From NCBI GenBank assembly GCA_022710975.1, contig JAKLGA010000003.1, positions 372,001 through 436,000 on the forward strand: 64,000 bases of DNA. Direction: 5' to 3'. This DNA is from Myxococcota bacterium (GTDB taxonomy: Bacteria; Myxococcota; B64-G9). Positions 25,502 to 36,891 of this stretch are shown one piece after another. Position 1 is the first letter of the stretch, and each line of letters begins with the position of its first letter. The notes under the pieces are model-generated. The model ran no database searches, was not told where the DNA came from, and was given only the letters and a program-made list of their open reading frames with translations. The position numbers and the translations under genes are program-made.

Positions 25502-26389
25502 ATGGGTGCGGCCCAGATGGGCAAGGTGTACCTCATCCTCGCGTTCGGGCTGCTGGCCGCCAGCCAGTCGGGCAACATCATCCGCCTGGGCGACGCGCAC
25601 CCCGCGGTCATCGCCTTCTACCGCCTGGCGCTGGCCGGCCTGGTCATGGCCGCCCTGGCCGGGGCGCGGCTCCGCCAGCTCGCCTCCCTCACCCGCGCCG
25701 AGCGGCTCATGCTGCTCCTCGCGGGCGCGGCGCTGGCCGGCCACCTGGTGCTGTGGATCGCCGCCGTGCAGCGCACCACGGTGGCCAACGCGGCCCTGTT
25801 CTTCTCGGTGAACCCGCTGCTGACCGCGGTGGGCGCGCACCTCCTGTTCGGCGAGCGGGTGGGGCGCTGGCTCGGGCTCGCCATCGCGCTCGGCCTGGGC
25901 GGGATCGCCATCCTGGGCTATGCCGACCTGCGCCTGGAGGGCGACGACTGGCTGGGGGATCTGCTGTCGCTCGCCTGCGCGGTCTTCTTCGCCGCCTACT
26001 TCCTGCTGGGCAAGCGCCTGCGCGGCCGGCTCGACAACCGCGCCTACGTGGCCGGGGTGTACCTCGTGGCCGCGCTCTCCAGCCTGGCGGCGCTGCTCGC
26101 CCTGGGGCAGCCGCTGACCGGCTACAGCCCGCGCACCTGGCTGTGCTTCGGGCTGATGGCGCTCGTGCCCACGCTGCTCGGGCACACGCTGCTGAACCAC
26201 GCGCTGCGCTACCTGGACGCCTCGTTCGTCTCGGCCGCCACGCTGTCCGAGCCGGCCCTGGCGGGCCTGGTGGCCTACTTCGCCTGGGGCGAGGGCGTCT
26301 CGGCCGCGGCCGGGCTGGGCTACGCGCTGATCGCCGGCGCGGTGCTGCTGCTCATCCTCGACCAGCGCGAGGTTGCCCGCCGGGCCTGA
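25502..26389 (+). CDS. EamA/DMT-superfamily transporter
   Basis: This 295-residue protein has ten predicted transmembrane helices in two repeated halves (EamA domains): 'AVIAFYRLALAGLVM', 'NAALFFSVNPLLTAVGAHLLFGERV', and in the second half 'SFVSAATLSEPALAGLVAYFAWGE'. Such proteins export amino acids, nucleobases or other metabolites. The ATG at 25502 is used; an ATG at 25517 is also possible. It lies 26 bases after the S46 peptidase gene and 20 bases before the next gene, so it may export products of peptide breakdown or simply share transcription. Confidence 0.85.
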   Translation: MGAAQMGKVYLILAFGLLAASQSGNIIRLGDAHPAVIAFYRLALAGLVMAALAGARLRQLASLTRAERLMLLLAGAALAGHLVLWIAAVQRTTVANAALFFSVNPLLTAVGAHLLFGERVGRWLGLAIALGLGGIAILGYADLRLEGDDWLGDLLSLACAVFFAAYFLLGKRLRGRLDNRAYVAGVYLVAALSSLAALLALGQPLTGYSPRTWLCFGLMALVPTLLGHTLLNHALRYLDASFVSAATLSEPALAGLVAYFAWGEGVSAAAGLGYALIAGAVLLLILDQREVARRA

Positions 26390-26409
26390 AGCGTGCTGGA
26401 CTGGCCCGC

Positions 26410-27807
26410 ATGAGGAGCCCACCCCCGCTGGCCGTGTCCTTCGCCCTGGCGGCCCTCGCCGGCCTCGCCCTGGCACAGGAGCCGCCCGCCGCCGCGCCCG
26501 CGCCGGCCGAGCCGCCGCCGCCCGAGCGCCTGGGCAAGCCGCTCACCAGCCTGGCCGCGGCCCCGGCCTGGTGGCAGGGTCCGCAGGCGCTGGACCTCGG
26601 CCAGGCGCGGGCCTACGCCCCCGAGTCGCCCGACGCCGGCGCGCTGTACCAGGCCGCCTCGGCCGGGTCGGCCGAGCCCGGTCCGCTGGACGGCGGCGCG
26701 CTGGCCTGCGACCTCGACCTGGGCGAGCGCCGCTTCGACGAGCTGGTCCCCTTCGCCAGCGAGGAGTCCACCCTGGGCGACATCGCCGCGCTGGCCGGGG
26801 TGAGCCCGGACAGGCGCAAGGCGCCGGCGCTGGTCGTGGGCACCTACGGGCCCGAGGATCGCAACCAGGTGGTCCTGCTGCTGCCGCTCGCGCGGCTGCA
26901 GGTCGGGGACACGCTGTGGATCCGCCTGGTGGACATGGACGTGAGCCTGCACGACGACGTGGAGACGCTGCGGGTGCGCTACGACGGCAAGCTGCCGCTC
27001 GCGCTGGCGGGCCGGCTGGCCAAGGGGACGTGCCGCCTGGTCACCCGCCCGGCCCTGGAGGTGGCCCTGGCGCGGCGGCTCGGGTACCTCGACCAGGCCC
27101 TGGAGAAGCTCGCCGCCGGGGCCAGGCCGGACTTCCTCGACGGCGTGGTGACGGGCGTGGAGGGCTTCCTGTCCGACGCGCGCGAGTCCGCCCTGGGCGC
27201 GGCGGCGCTGGTGGGCTGGGACGACCCGCGCGTGCTCCGGCGGGTGCTCCGGCTGGGCGAGCTCGAGGCGGGCGCGGCGCGGGCCTACGCCCAGGCCTTC
27301 GAGGCGCTGCGCGCGTCCGCCGCGGGCCCGGCCTGGGCCGCGGCGCCGGCCGGTCGCCTGGAGGTGCGCGTGGACGGGCTGCGGTGCGGGCGCAGGCAGC
27401 TCGGCCTGGCCCGGGCGCTGGTGGCCTTCCCCGAGATGCTGCCCGCGGACGCCTGCGCGCTGTACCTCAGCCTGCGCAACACCGGCGCGGAGCCCCTGGA
27501 GTTCGGGATCCACGCCGTGGGACCGCTCCGGGACCTCACCCTGGTGAGCGCGCGCGGGCGCTCGCGGCCGGTGAGCGTCGAGGGGCAGCTGCTCGGGGGC
27601 CGGGCGCGGAAGTTCCGGAACGACCCGCGGCTCGAGCCGGGCCAGGCGATGGAGGTGGTCGTGGTGCCCGAGCCCGAGGAGGAGGTGCTGCGGCGCTCCA
27701 GCCTGCCGCTGCTGCTGCGCGGGGCGCCCGCGCCCGGCGCGCCGCTGCTGTTCTGGCGCGTCCCCGAGCCGTCCCCCGCCGCGCCGGTCAAGCGGCAGGG
27801 TCGCTGA
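26410..27807 (+). CDS. Exported protein of unknown function
   Basis: This 465-residue product has a signal peptide (residues 1-22, ALAQ) and a Pro/Ala-rich segment, then a region I cannot assign to a family. The middle part is beta-rich ('[26 protein letters not shown]'), followed by helical segments and a C-terminal beta-rich domain with '[28 protein letters not shown]', which looks Ig-like. It follows the DMT gene by 20 bases. The last 20 bases overlap the convergent GGDEF-EAL gene. Confidence 0.6.
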   Translation: MRSPPPLAVSFALAALAGLALAQEPPAAAPAPAEPPPPERLGKPLTSLAAAPAWWQGPQALDLGQARAYAPESPDAGALYQAASAGSAEPGPLDGGALACDLDLGERRFDELVPFASEESTLGDIAALAGVSPDRRKAPALVVGTYGPEDRNQVVLLLPLARLQVGDTLWIRLVDMDVSLHDDVETLRVRYDGKLPLALAGRLAKGTCRLVTRPALEVALARRLGYLDQALEKLAAGARPDFLDGVVTGVEGFLSDARESALGAAALVGWDDPRVLRRVLRLGELEAGAARAYAQAFEALRASAAGPAWAAAPAGRLEVRVDGLRCGRRQLGLARALVAFPEMLPADACALYLSLRNTGAEPLEFGIHAVGPLRDLTLVSARGRSRPVSVEGQLLGGRARKFRNDPRLEPGQAMEVVVVPEPEEEVLRRSSLPLLLRGAPAPGAPLLFWRVPEPSPAAPVKRQGR

Positions 27808-29491
27808 CGCCCGGGACCCGCGGCGGGGAGGCGAGCAGGCGCTGGAAGGCCTCCAGCGGCAGCGGGCGGCTGAGCAGGAAACCCTGCACGAAGTCGCAGC
27901 CGTTCTTGCGCAGGAAGTCGAGCTGCGCCTCGGTCTCCACGCCCTCGGCCACCACCTCGCAGCCCAGCGCGTGGGCCAGCAGGATGATGGTGGTGGTGAT
28001 GGCCTCGGCGCCCGGGTCGGTGGTGAGGTCCTTGACGAAGGCGCGGTCGATCTTGAGCACGTCCAGCGGGAAGTGCTTCAGGTAGGCCAGCGACGAGTAG
28101 CCGGTGCCGAAGTCGTCGATCATCACCTGGATGCCGTGCGCGCGGAGCGCCACCAGCGTGGCGATGGTGGCCTCGGCGTCCCGGGCCGCCATGCTCTCGG
28201 TGATCTCGACCTTGAGCGCCGCGGGCGGCAGCCCGGCGGAACGCGCCAGGCCCGCGATCTGCTCGGCCAGGTCGGGCCGGTGGAGCTGGTCGGCCGACAG
28301 GTTGACCGACACGTACAGGCCGGACCTGGGATCCGCCCAGGAGCTGCGCGCGTCCTGGCAGGCCAGCGCCATGACCTGGGCGCCCAGCGCGCCGATCAGC
28401 CCGGCCGCCTCGGCCAGCCCGATGAACGCCGCCGGCGGCAGGAGCCCGCGCTGGGGGTGCTGCCAGCGCACCAGCGCCTCGCACCCGGCCACCCGCCCGG
28501 TGCGCAGCGAGAAGATGGGCTGGTAGTGGTTGACGAGCTCCTCGCGCTCGAGGGCCCGGCGCAGCTCGCCCTCGAGCTGGAGCTGCTCGACCGCCTGCGC
28601 GTGCATGGTCTGGTCGAACACCTTGTAGCGGCCCTTGCTCTCGCTCTTGGCCCGGTACATGGCCGTCTCTGCGTCCCGCAGCAGATCGGCCGGCTCGTGC
28701 CGCTCCTTGCAGGCCAGGGTGATGCCCAGGCTGGCGCCCACGAACACCTCCCGCCCGCCCAGGCTGAAGGGTCCGGCCAGCGAGCTCTGGATGCGATCGG
28801 CGATGCGGGTCACGTTGCCCGGGGTGCCGATGTCCTCCAGCAGGATGACGAACTCGTCCCCGCCCACGCGGGCCACGGTGTCCGACTGCTTGACGCACGA
28901 GCCCAGGCGGCGGGTGACCTCCACCAGCATGCGGTCGCCCCCGGCGTGGCCCAGGCTCTCGTTGATCATCTGGAAGCGGTCGAGGTCGAGCAGCAGCACG
29001 GCGAAGCAGTAGTCCGGGTGGCGCTCGAGCAGGTCCGCGTTGCGCTGCAGCCGATCGGTCAGCAGCGCCCGGTTGGGCAGCCCGGTCAGCGCGTCCATGA
29101 GCGCGCTCCTGACCAGCCGCTCCTCGGCCCGCCGCCGGGCGGTCACGTCCTGGCCGTAGATGTGCACCACGCCCAGGGCGGGCACCGGCTGGTAGGTCCA
29201 GGAGAAGTGGTACTCGCCCACCGCGCTCTCCACGTCGGAGGTGCGCTCCCCCTCGTGCATGCAGGCCCTGACGATGTCCACGTGGCTGAGCGGCAGCAGG
29301 TCGGTGAGGTCCACCCCCAGGGCGCGCAGGCGCTCCTCGGCCGCCGGGTTCAGGTAGATGGGGAAGCCCTCCCGGTCGCACTCCACGATGGGGTAGGGGC
29401 TCTCGCGGGGGAAGGCCGCCAGGCGCTCGTTCTGGACTTCGTCGCACGCGGGCAGCGCGGGCCTGGCCGCGCCGGGTTCCTTCTCCACCAT
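27788..29491 (-). CDS. PAS-GGDEF-EAL cyclic-di-GMP signalling protein
   Basis: The 567-residue protein has an N-terminal PAS-like region (about residues 25-118), a GGDEF domain with intact GGDEF (210-214) and an EAL domain with EAL (338-340), 'VEITES', 'DDFGTGYSS' and 'KIDRAFV', all retained. Both c-di-GMP synthesis and degradation are therefore possible. The position of the inhibitory RxxD site before GGDEF reads KQSD, so product inhibition may be absent. There is no membrane segment. The ATG at 29491 follows GGGGGAGG, and the start is preferred over upstream in-frame codons. It diverges from EF-G. Confidence 0.92.
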   Translation of the reverse strand: MVEKEPGAARPALPACDEVQNERLAAFPRESPYPIVECDREGFPIYLNPAAEERLRALGVDLTDLLPLSHVDIVRACMHEGERTSDVESAVGEYHFSWTYQPVPALGVVHIYGQDVTARRRAEERLVRSALMDALTGLPNRALLTDRLQRNADLLERHPDYCFAVLLLDLDRFQMINESLGHAGGDRMLVEVTRRLGSCVKQSDTVARVGGDEFVILLEDIGTPGNVTRIADRIQSSLAGPFSLGGREVFVGASLGITLACKERHEPADLLRDAETAMYRAKSESKGRYKVFDQTMHAQAVEQLQLEGELRRALEREELVNHYQPIFSLRTGRVAGCEALVRWQHPQRGLLPPAAFIGLAEAAGLIGALGAQVMALACQDARSSWADPRSGLYVSVNLSADQLHRPDLAEQIAGLARSAGLPPAALKVEITESMAARDAEATIATLVALRAHGIQVMIDDFGTGYSSLAYLKHFPLDVLKIDRAFVKDLTTDPGAEAITTTIILLAHALGCEVVAEGVETEAQLDFLRKNGCDFVQGFLLSRPLPLEAFQRLLASPPRVPGVSDPAA

Positions 29492-29516
29492 GGATCCTCC
29501 CCCAGGGGCTCTCCAT

Positions 29517-29546
29517 CGCGTAGCACGCGGCGCCGGCCGGGCGCAA
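29517..29546 (-). promoter_or_regulatory. Putative promoter of the GGDEF-EAL gene
   Basis: On the minus strand TTGCGC (29541-29546), 18 bases, TACGCG (29517-29522), about 25 bases before the start codon. Confidence 0.4.
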
Positions 29547-29626
29547 CGGCCGCCCGGACCGAAGGGCGAGGGGTCTGGAATCGCAGGGCAATCCGGAGGC
29601 GTCGGGCGGTCGGCGAGATTTGCCCC

Positions 29627-29655
29627 TTGATTACCGGACGGCGATCGGGTAGCAC
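29627..29655 (+). promoter_or_regulatory. Putative promoter of the EF-G gene
   Basis: TTGATT (29627-29632), 17 bases, TAGCAC (29650-29655), with a leader of about 50 bases ending in a GGAGG ribosome site before the GTG at 29713. Confidence 0.5.
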
Positions 29656-29712
29656 GCTGCGTCCCCTGGCCCGCCCTGCGGGCGGCTGCGGGGGACGCTG
29701 GAGGCCCGCGCC

Positions 29713-31794
<2,082 letters not shown>

Positions 31795-31852
31795 TCCGGC
31801 GAAACTGGCTTTTCGTCGGGCGCCTGGGCCATCATGGGACCGGAGGACGATC

Positions 31853-33163
31853 ATGAGCTCGCAGAAAACGGAGGATCGCAGCCTGCTCGCGCGCCTCCAG
31901 GCCCGCCTGCCCGCGCCGCTCGAGCCGGGCGCCCTGATGGTCGTCATGGCGGGCCCCGGGGTGGGCAAGACCTCCTTCCTGGTGCAGGCCGGCCTGGACG
32001 AGACCCAGGCCGGGCGCCAGGTGCTGCACGTGGCCATGGGCGCGGCCCTCGAGCAGGTGCAGGCCTACTACGACGCGCTGCTCGCCGATCGGCACGATCT
32101 GGCCGGCGGCTCGGCCGCGGAGCACACCGCGCTCCGGGTGGAGCTGGCGCGGCGCCGGGCGGTGCAGGTGCTGCCGCGCGGCGGCCTGAAGCCGGCGCAG
32201 CTCGAGGAGGCCCTGGAGACCTACGCGCAGCACCTGGGGCTGCAGCCCTCGGTGGCCCTGGTGGACGGCGACGACTGGGCCGGGGAGCCCGGCTCGCTGG
32301 GGGCGCGCCTGCTGGCGCTCAAGGAGACGGCCCGCGCGCGCGCGGCGCTGGTGGTGGCCTGCGTCAACCTGCCGGCCGAGTCCGAGCCCGCCGGCGTGCC
32401 CGCGCCGATCGCGGACGTGTTGCCGCAGGTGGATCTCGGCGTGCTGCTGCAGCCCGAGGGCGACCGCGTGTCAGCCCGGGTGGTGGTCGCCGCCGGCCGG
32501 CTGTGTCCGGCCTGGGACGCGGTCGCGCTGGAGCCCGACACGCTGCTGCCGCGTGACGGGCAGCGGCCCGGAGGCGGGGCCGGCCTGCAGCCGGCGGCCT
32601 GCGTGCTGCTGTCCGGCGCGGCCGAGGGCAGCGAGGCCGAGTTCGGCGCCCTGGCCGAGCGCTGGGGCGTGGTCGAGCGTCACGTCAGCTTCACCGGCCG
32701 CAAGACCGCCCGCAGCCGCGGGCTGGTGCTGCTGAGCCCGCAGGAGCTCAAGCAGGGCGACGTGAGCTGGACCTACCTCAAGGCCCACATGCACCGCGAC
32801 TACAAGCGCACGGCCGAGTTCCGCAAGGTGATGCAGAGCATCTGGCACCAGGTGAACCCGACCGGCGAGGTGTTCGGCGTGGGCGTCATCCAGGCCGACG
32901 ACACGGTGCGCGGCGGCACCGGCTGGGCGGTGCAGCTGGCCAAGCACCTGCACAAGCCGGTCAGCGTCTACGATCAGGAGCGGCGCGGCTGGTTCCGCTG
33001 GAACTCGGGCCAGTGGCGGCCCATCGATCCGCCCGTCATCCGGCGGCGCATCTTCACCGGCACCGGCACCCGCCGGCCCGACGAGCTCGCCCGACAGGCC
33101 CTGCGGGAGCTCTACACGCGCACGTTCGGTCCCCCGCCCGCCGGCGCGGCGGGCGCCCCTTAG
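31853..33163 (+). CDS. P-loop ATPase fused to a SLOG-like nucleotide-binding domain
   Basis: The 436-residue protein begins with a RecA/KaiC-like P-loop NTPase: Walker A GPGVGKT (residues 34-40) and a Walker B-like 'VALVDGDD'. The second half (about 240-400) has the Rossmann-like pattern of SLOG proteins: 'VLLSGAAEGSEAEFGALAERWGV', then 'GVGVIQADDTVRGGTGWAVQ' and 'KPVSVYDQERRGWFRW'. SLOG domains bind nucleotides or their derivatives and appear in conflict and signalling systems. I know no named family with this combination. A GGAGG ribosome site precedes the ATG. It stands alone between EF-G and an FGE-like gene. Confidence 0.65.
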   Translation: MSSQKTEDRSLLARLQARLPAPLEPGALMVVMAGPGVGKTSFLVQAGLDETQAGRQVLHVAMGAALEQVQAYYDALLADRHDLAGGSAAEHTALRVELARRRAVQVLPRGGLKPAQLEEALETYAQHLGLQPSVALVDGDDWAGEPGSLGARLLALKETARARAALVVACVNLPAESEPAGVPAPIADVLPQVDLGVLLQPEGDRVSARVVVAAGRLCPAWDAVALEPDTLLPRDGQRPGGGAGLQPAACVLLSGAAEGSEAEFGALAERWGVVERHVSFTGRKTARSRGLVLLSPQELKQGDVSWTYLKAHMHRDYKRTAEFRKVMQSIWHQVNPTGEVFGVGVIQADDTVRGGTGWAVQLAKHLHKPVSVYDQERRGWFRWNSGQWRPIDPPVIRRRIFTGTGTRRPDELARQALRELYTRTFGPPPAGAAGAP

Positions 33164-33227
33164 CACGACCGGCACCCTCGACGCCAGAGGGTAGCGCCCG
33201 CGGCGGCCCGACCCGGTCCGCCGGGGC

Positions 33228-33256
33228 TTGTCCCGCGATGTGCGCGGCGCTAGTTT
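33228..33256 (+). promoter_or_regulatory. Putative promoter of the FGE-like gene
   Basis: TTGTCC (33228-33233), 17 bases, TAGTTT (33251-33256), 32 bases before the ATG at 33289. The same TTGTCC-N17-TAnnnT layout occurs at 43818-43846. Confidence 0.55.
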
Positions 33257-33288
33257 CGTGGACCGAGGCACAGGGAGGCGGAGAGAGC

Positions 33289-34290
33289 ATGTCACCCGTG
33301 GAAGCAGCGCTGCGAGACAAGCTCATGTGGGAGCGGTGGGTGAGGCTGAGCCCGAACGCGCGCAAGGGCGTGGTGGCCGAGCTGGCGCGCCAGCTGGCCG
33401 ACACCTTCGAGCTGCGCGGGGTGACCGACGCCGAGCACGGCGTCAGCGTGCCCGTGTTTCGCGAGCGGCACACCGGGATCCTGCTCCACCTGGTGCCTGG
33501 CGGGACCTTCAGCATGGGGCTCACCGACGGGGAGCTGGAGGCGCTGCGCTGCCAGCTCGACGGCCTGGAGGCCGAGCGCAAGTACGCCTCCCAGTACGAC
33601 AGCTTCGAGGAGTGGTCGCGGGGCCTGCGCGAGGGGCTGACCGCGCTCGGCGACGCGGCCGCGCTGCGCCCGGCGCACGTGGTGCGCCTGCCGCCCTTCC
33701 TGCTGGCCCGGCGGCCCCTGTCCGAGCACGAGGTGGGCGCCATCCTGGCCGGCGAGCCCATCGGCGCGCCCACGGTCGAGCCGGGCGAGTCGGCCGATCC
33801 CGAGGAGCTGCTGGCGGGCATGGACGGCGAGGACGAGGACGATCTGGGCGACGAGGAGGAGGAGGATCTGCCCGGCTGGCTGGAGCCCGAGCGCGTGGCG
33901 CCGCTGCTCTCCGCCCTCGGCGCGCACGGCCTGCGCCTGCCGAGCGAGGCCGAGTGGGAGCACGCCTGCCGGGCGGGCACCACCACGCCGTTCCCCTGGG
34001 GTGAATCCGTGCCCGAGCGCCCGCCCGGTGCGCCCAACGCGCTCGGCTTCCTGGACTTCGGCTACAGCCCCGAGCTGTGCGCGGACGCCTGGAGCCCGGA
34101 TCACCGGGGCGCTCCGGCCGACGGCACGCCGCGCCCGGGCGGGCAGGGCATGCGCACGGCGCGCGGCGGCGCGGGCGTGCTGACGCCCTGGCAGGGCTGC
34201 GGGGAGTGGCTGGCGCTGCTCTCGGCGCACCGCGAACCCGAGGAGCAGAACGAGGGCTACCACGTGATCCGGCCCGCGGCCCCGCTGTGA
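33289..34290 (+). CDS. Divergent formylglycine-generating-enzyme (FGE/sulfatase-modifying factor) family protein
   Basis: The 333-residue product contains FGE-type signatures: 'VPGGTFSMG' at about residue 70 and 'LRLPSEAEWEHACRAGTTTPFPWG' later, which in the family form the C-type-lectin-like core. A very acidic insertion (about residues 165-195, DGEDEDDLGDEEEED) separates them. The C-terminal part that normally carries 'RvlRGGSw' and the active Cys pair is degenerate ('GGAGVLTPWQGCGEWL'), so sulfatase activation is doubtful; many such proteins are binding modules. No signal peptide is evident. It is followed 14 bases later by an exported thioredoxin-like protein. Confidence 0.7.
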   Translation: MSPVEAALRDKLMWERWVRLSPNARKGVVAELARQLADTFELRGVTDAEHGVSVPVFRERHTGILLHLVPGGTFSMGLTDGELEALRCQLDGLEAERKYASQYDSFEEWSRGLREGLTALGDAAALRPAHVVRLPPFLLARRPLSEHEVGAILAGEPIGAPTVEPGESADPEELLAGMDGEDEDDLGDEEEEDLPGWLEPERVAPLLSALGAHGLRLPSEAEWEHACRAGTTTPFPWGESVPERPPGAPNALGFLDFGYSPELCADAWSPDHRGAPADGTPRPGGQGMRTARGGAGVLTPWQGCGEWLALLSAHREPEEQNEGYHVIRPAAPL

Positions 34291-34304
34291 CGCGGGAGGG
34301 GAGC

Positions 34305-35288
34305 ATGGTTTCGTTCCACGCCTGGAAGCGAAGCGCCGTCCCGCTGGGGCTGACCTGCCTGCTCGCGGGCCCGCTGGCCGCGGGTCCGGCCCGGGCCCAG
34401 GAGAAGACGGTCGAGATCGAGGAGGCCGAGGAGGCCCAGGAGGCGGAGCCCGCCGAGGTGCCCGCGGCCCCGCCCGACTTCGGGTTGCGCACCCCGAAGG
34501 GCGGCGAGGTCCTGCTGTCGAAGCTGCGCAAGCAGGTCACCGTGCTGTTCGCCTGGACGCCGGACTGCGCCGAGTGCCTGGGCCAGCTGCCGCACCTGTC
34601 GGCGCTCCAGCTGAAGCTCAAGGGCGACCCCAAGGTGAGCGTGCTGGCGCTGGCGGCGGTCCCTGGCGAGGACCCGAAGGACAGGCAGCCGGTGATCGAG
34701 GCGGCCCGCGCGCACAAGCTGGCCGTACCCGTGGTGCTGGACGAGGCGAGCGGGCTCACCTCCTGGCTGCTCGACGCGGCCCGGGGCGAGGACGATCGCC
34801 AGGTGCACTGGGTGCTGCCGCTCCTGGTGGTGGCCGACAAGGACATGCACGTGTACCACATCTGGGGCCTCGCGGCCGACACGCCCAAGGAGCGCTGGGT
34901 CGCGGAGGTGCTGCGCATCGTCGCCCTGGCCAAGCAGGGGCAGCTCCCGGAGAGCCCACCCATCCCGGCCGGTCTGGCGGCGGAGGATCAGCCCGCGGAG
35001 GGCCCGCCGGGCGAGGCGGTGCCGGCCGAGGGCGCGGGCGGCGAGTCGGCCGGGGTCGAGGAGGGGCCCGAGCGCGCTGCCTTCCCCTTCCCGAAGAAGC
35101 TCTCCAGGGGCGAGATCGACGAGCGCCTGCCGATCTACCGCGGCTTCCTGCAGGAGCGCTACTCGCGGCTCACCAAGGAGCAGCTCGACGCGCTGATGGC
35201 CGAGTTCAGCAAGCAGCTCGAGGAGGGCCGCACCGAGGTGGTGCTGGAGATCCCCGCCGGGGTCACCGAGGCGAAAGGCGCACCTTGA
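34305..35288 (+). CDS. Exported thioredoxin-fold (TlpA-like) protein
   Basis: The 327-residue protein has a signal peptide (to about residue 32, ARAQ), a Glu-rich spacer, then a thioredoxin-like domain with 'TVLFAWTPDCAECLGQLPHL', i.e. CAEC at residues 88-91 in the active-site position, and 'VHWVLPLLVVADKDMHVY' for the cis-Pro strand. TlpA/ResA-like proteins reduce or shuffle disulfides in the periplasm. The linker and C-terminal helical segment (residues about 230-327) are unassigned. The ATG at 34305 follows GGGAGGGG. Its end overlaps the convergent secreted-protein gene by 26 bases. Confidence 0.72.
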   Translation: MVSFHAWKRSAVPLGLTCLLAGPLAAGPARAQEKTVEIEEAEEAQEAEPAEVPAAPPDFGLRTPKGGEVLLSKLRKQVTVLFAWTPDCAECLGQLPHLSALQLKLKGDPKVSVLALAAVPGEDPKDRQPVIEAARAHKLAVPVVLDEASGLTSWLLDAARGEDDRQVHWVLPLLVVADKDMHVYHIWGLAADTPKERWVAEVLRIVALAKQGQLPESPPIPAGLAAEDQPAEGPPGEAVPAEGAGGESAGVEEGPERAAFPFPKKLSRGEIDERLPIYRGFLQERYSRLTKEQLDALMAEFSKQLEEGRTEVVLEIPAGVTEAKGAP

Positions 35289-35985
35289 GGGGTTGGCCGG
35301 CCTTGACCTCGGCCTCGACCAGGTAGTGGGCCTGCAGGAAGGTCTCCAGCAGGCTGGCGAAGCTCTCCGGCGTGTCCTCGAGGTCGATCTGGAAGCGGCA
35401 CTCCTGCGGCCCGCTGCCCAGGAGCTTGTACGGGGTGCCGGTCTTCTGCAGGAAGCTGGTCAGCTTGAGGAGCGGCATGGGCGTGATCTCGCCCTGCCAG
35501 GACACCACCAGGCTGAGCTTGATCTTGGCGGTGGCGGCCCCCGGCCCGGCTGCGCCTGGCTGGCCCTTCACCGGGCCACCCACCTTCGCGCGCACCTGCT
35601 TGACCAGCTCGCTGCAGGCCTCGGAGCGGGCGAAGTCCAGGGAGTGCTCGTGCGTGCTGGAGGCGTCGAGGCTGTAGCTGCCGCGCCCGCGCACCACCAG
35701 GGTGCCGCTGGCGTAGCAGCTGCCGCCGTTGAACGCGGGGTGGCACTGCCCCGAGACCGTGACCTGCACCCTGGCCCGCGCGGCCTGGGTCTCGCCGCTC
35801 GACTCGTAGCCCAGCTCGCGCAACGCCCCGGCGACGGCCTCGGCGCATCGCAGGGAGCGCAGCGTGTTGGAGGAGCCGGTGTCGGTGACCCACATGGTCG
35901 GCCCCTCCGCCCAGGCCGGGGCGGCTGTCCACAGGGCGAGGCAGAGGAAGACGGGGCCGAGGTGTGTGGAGCGCTCCGCAGGCAT
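35263..35985 (-). CDS. Secreted protein of unknown function
   Basis: This 240-residue product has a signal peptide (ending AWAE) and two Cys-containing segments (CAEAVAGAL, CHPAFNGGSCYASG), an Ala/Gly-rich linker (about residues 130-150), and a C-terminal beta-rich part. I do not recognise a family; the layout suggests two similar alpha/beta domains. The start at 35985 is preferred over the ATG at 35991, because the GGGAGG ribosome site lies seven bases before the former and abuts the latter. An extended -10 (TGCTACAAT) is present upstream. Confidence 0.62.
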   Translation of the reverse strand: MPAERSTHLGPVFLCLALWTAAPAWAEGPTMWVTDTGSSNTLRSLRCAEAVAGALRELGYESSGETQAARARVQVTVSGQCHPAFNGGSCYASGTLVVRGRGSYSLDASSTHEHSLDFARSEACSELVKQVRAKVGGPVKGQPGAAGPGAATAKIKLSLVVSWQGEITPMPLLKLTSFLQKTGTPYKLLGSGPQECRFQIDLEDTPESFASLLETFLQAHYLVEAEVKAGQPLKVRLSPR

Positions 35986-36025
35986 GCTCATCCTCCCTGG
36001 TCGTGGCGCGGTCGAGTCGATCGGG

Positions 36026-36034
36026 ATTGTAGCA
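36026..36034 (-). promoter_or_regulatory. Extended -10 promoter element of the secreted-protein gene
   Basis: The minus strand reads TGCTACAAT, a TGn-extended -10 with five of six consensus bases in TACAAT, 40 bases before the start. No convincing -35 is seen. Confidence 0.5.
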
Positions 36035-36072
36035 CGTCGGTGGCCGCGGGTCCGCCGCGCGCGGTCCGGGGC

Positions 36073-36098
36073 TTGACCTCGGCGTGATTCCGTAGTTT
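36073..36098 (+). promoter_or_regulatory. Possible promoter of the zinc-ribbon gene
   Basis: TTGACC (36073-36078) is present with TAGTTT at 36093-36098, but the 14-base spacer is short. It may be a shifted promoter or use another -10. Confidence 0.25.
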
Positions 36099-36143
36099 CA
36101 TCCGGGCGATCCATGGCCCCCGGACGGGGGTGGAGGGATGCCC

Positions 36144-36836
36144 ATGCCTTTCTGCTCGACCTGTGGGACCCCGAATCCAGACGGCGCCCGCTTCTGCGCC
36201 AAGTGCGGTACCCCCATGACGGCCAGCGCGCCCCCCGCGCCGGTGGTCCAGCCCCCGCCCGCGCCGCGGCCCGCGCCGGTGGTCCAGCCCGCGCCCGCGC
36301 CGCGGCCCGCGCCGGTGCCCCAGCCCGCGCCGCAGCCGAAGGCCCAGACCGCCAAGCAGGCGCTCGCCCCGGGCCGGGTGCCCGTGCCCACCACCGTGGG
36401 CGAGGGTCCGGATCCCAACGCGCCCAACGCGACGCAGTTCTTCGTGGCCGCCGCGGGCGTGTCCACCAAGTCCATGGTCAAGCGGGTGTTGTTCTTCGTG
36501 CTGGGCGCCATCCTGGTGGGCACGGCCATCTACTGCCTGGTCTACTTCCAGCTCATCAAGAAGGAGGCGCCCCTGCCCGGCGCGGGCGAGAGCGCCGAGC
36601 CGGGCGTCGAGCAGCCGGCCGAACCCGTCCCGCCCCCGGGCGGTGAGCCGGCCCCGGGCGCCGCGCCCGCCCCTGCGCCGGAGGCTGCCCCGGCCCCCGG
36701 ACAGCCGGGTGCGGCCAACCCCGGGGCCGCAGCGCCGGCTCCGGGTGCTGCGGTGCCTGCACCTGGCCCCGCGGCTGCGGTGCCCGCCCCCGCCGCCCCC
36801 GGGGCAGGCAAGCCCGGGACTCCCAAGCCCAAGTGA
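36144..36836 (+). CDS. Zinc-ribbon membrane protein with Pro-rich repeats
   Basis: The 230-residue protein starts with a zinc ribbon (C4-x2-C7 and C18-x2-C21), followed by a Pro/Ala-rich repeat region, a single transmembrane helix (about residues 118-140, 'VLFFVLGAILVGTAIYCLVYF') and a long Pro/Ala/Gly-rich tail. The second ATG (36144) is chosen because the GGAGGG site leaves six bases to it but none to the ATG at 36138. Zinc ribbon plus a single helix suggests an adaptor that links cytoplasmic partners to the membrane. It may head the ABC-F/YhbY operon (55-base gap). Confidence 0.75.
   Translation: MPFCSTCGTPNPDGARFCAKCGTPMTASAPPAPVVQPPPAPRPAPVVQPAPAPRPAPVPQPAPQPKAQTAKQALAPGRVPVPTTVGEGPDPNAPNATQFFVAAAGVSTKSMVKRVLFFVLGAILVGTAIYCLVYFQLIKKEAPLPGAGESAEPGVEQPAEPVPPPGGEPAPGAAPAPAPEAAPAPGQPGAANPGAAAPAPGAAVPAPGPAAAVPAPAAPGAGKPGTPKPK
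36234..36335 (+). repeat. Tandem 36-bp repeat encoding Pro-rich linker
   Basis: Two complete and one partial copy of a 36-base unit (36234-36269, 36270-36305, then a degenerate copy to about 36335) encode a 12-residue Ala/Pro/Val-Gln unit (APVVQPxPAPRP) in the zinc-ribbon protein. Confidence 0.8.
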
Positions 36837-36891
36837 CCCGTCACCGCCTCACGTCCGTCCCGGGTTGAGCCCCGACACACGAGTGACACCC

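Noticed and set aside
36144-36836. Start of the zinc-ribbon gene at 36138
   Set aside because: The ribosome site GGAGGG abuts that ATG, leaving no spacing; the ATG at 36144 has six bases.
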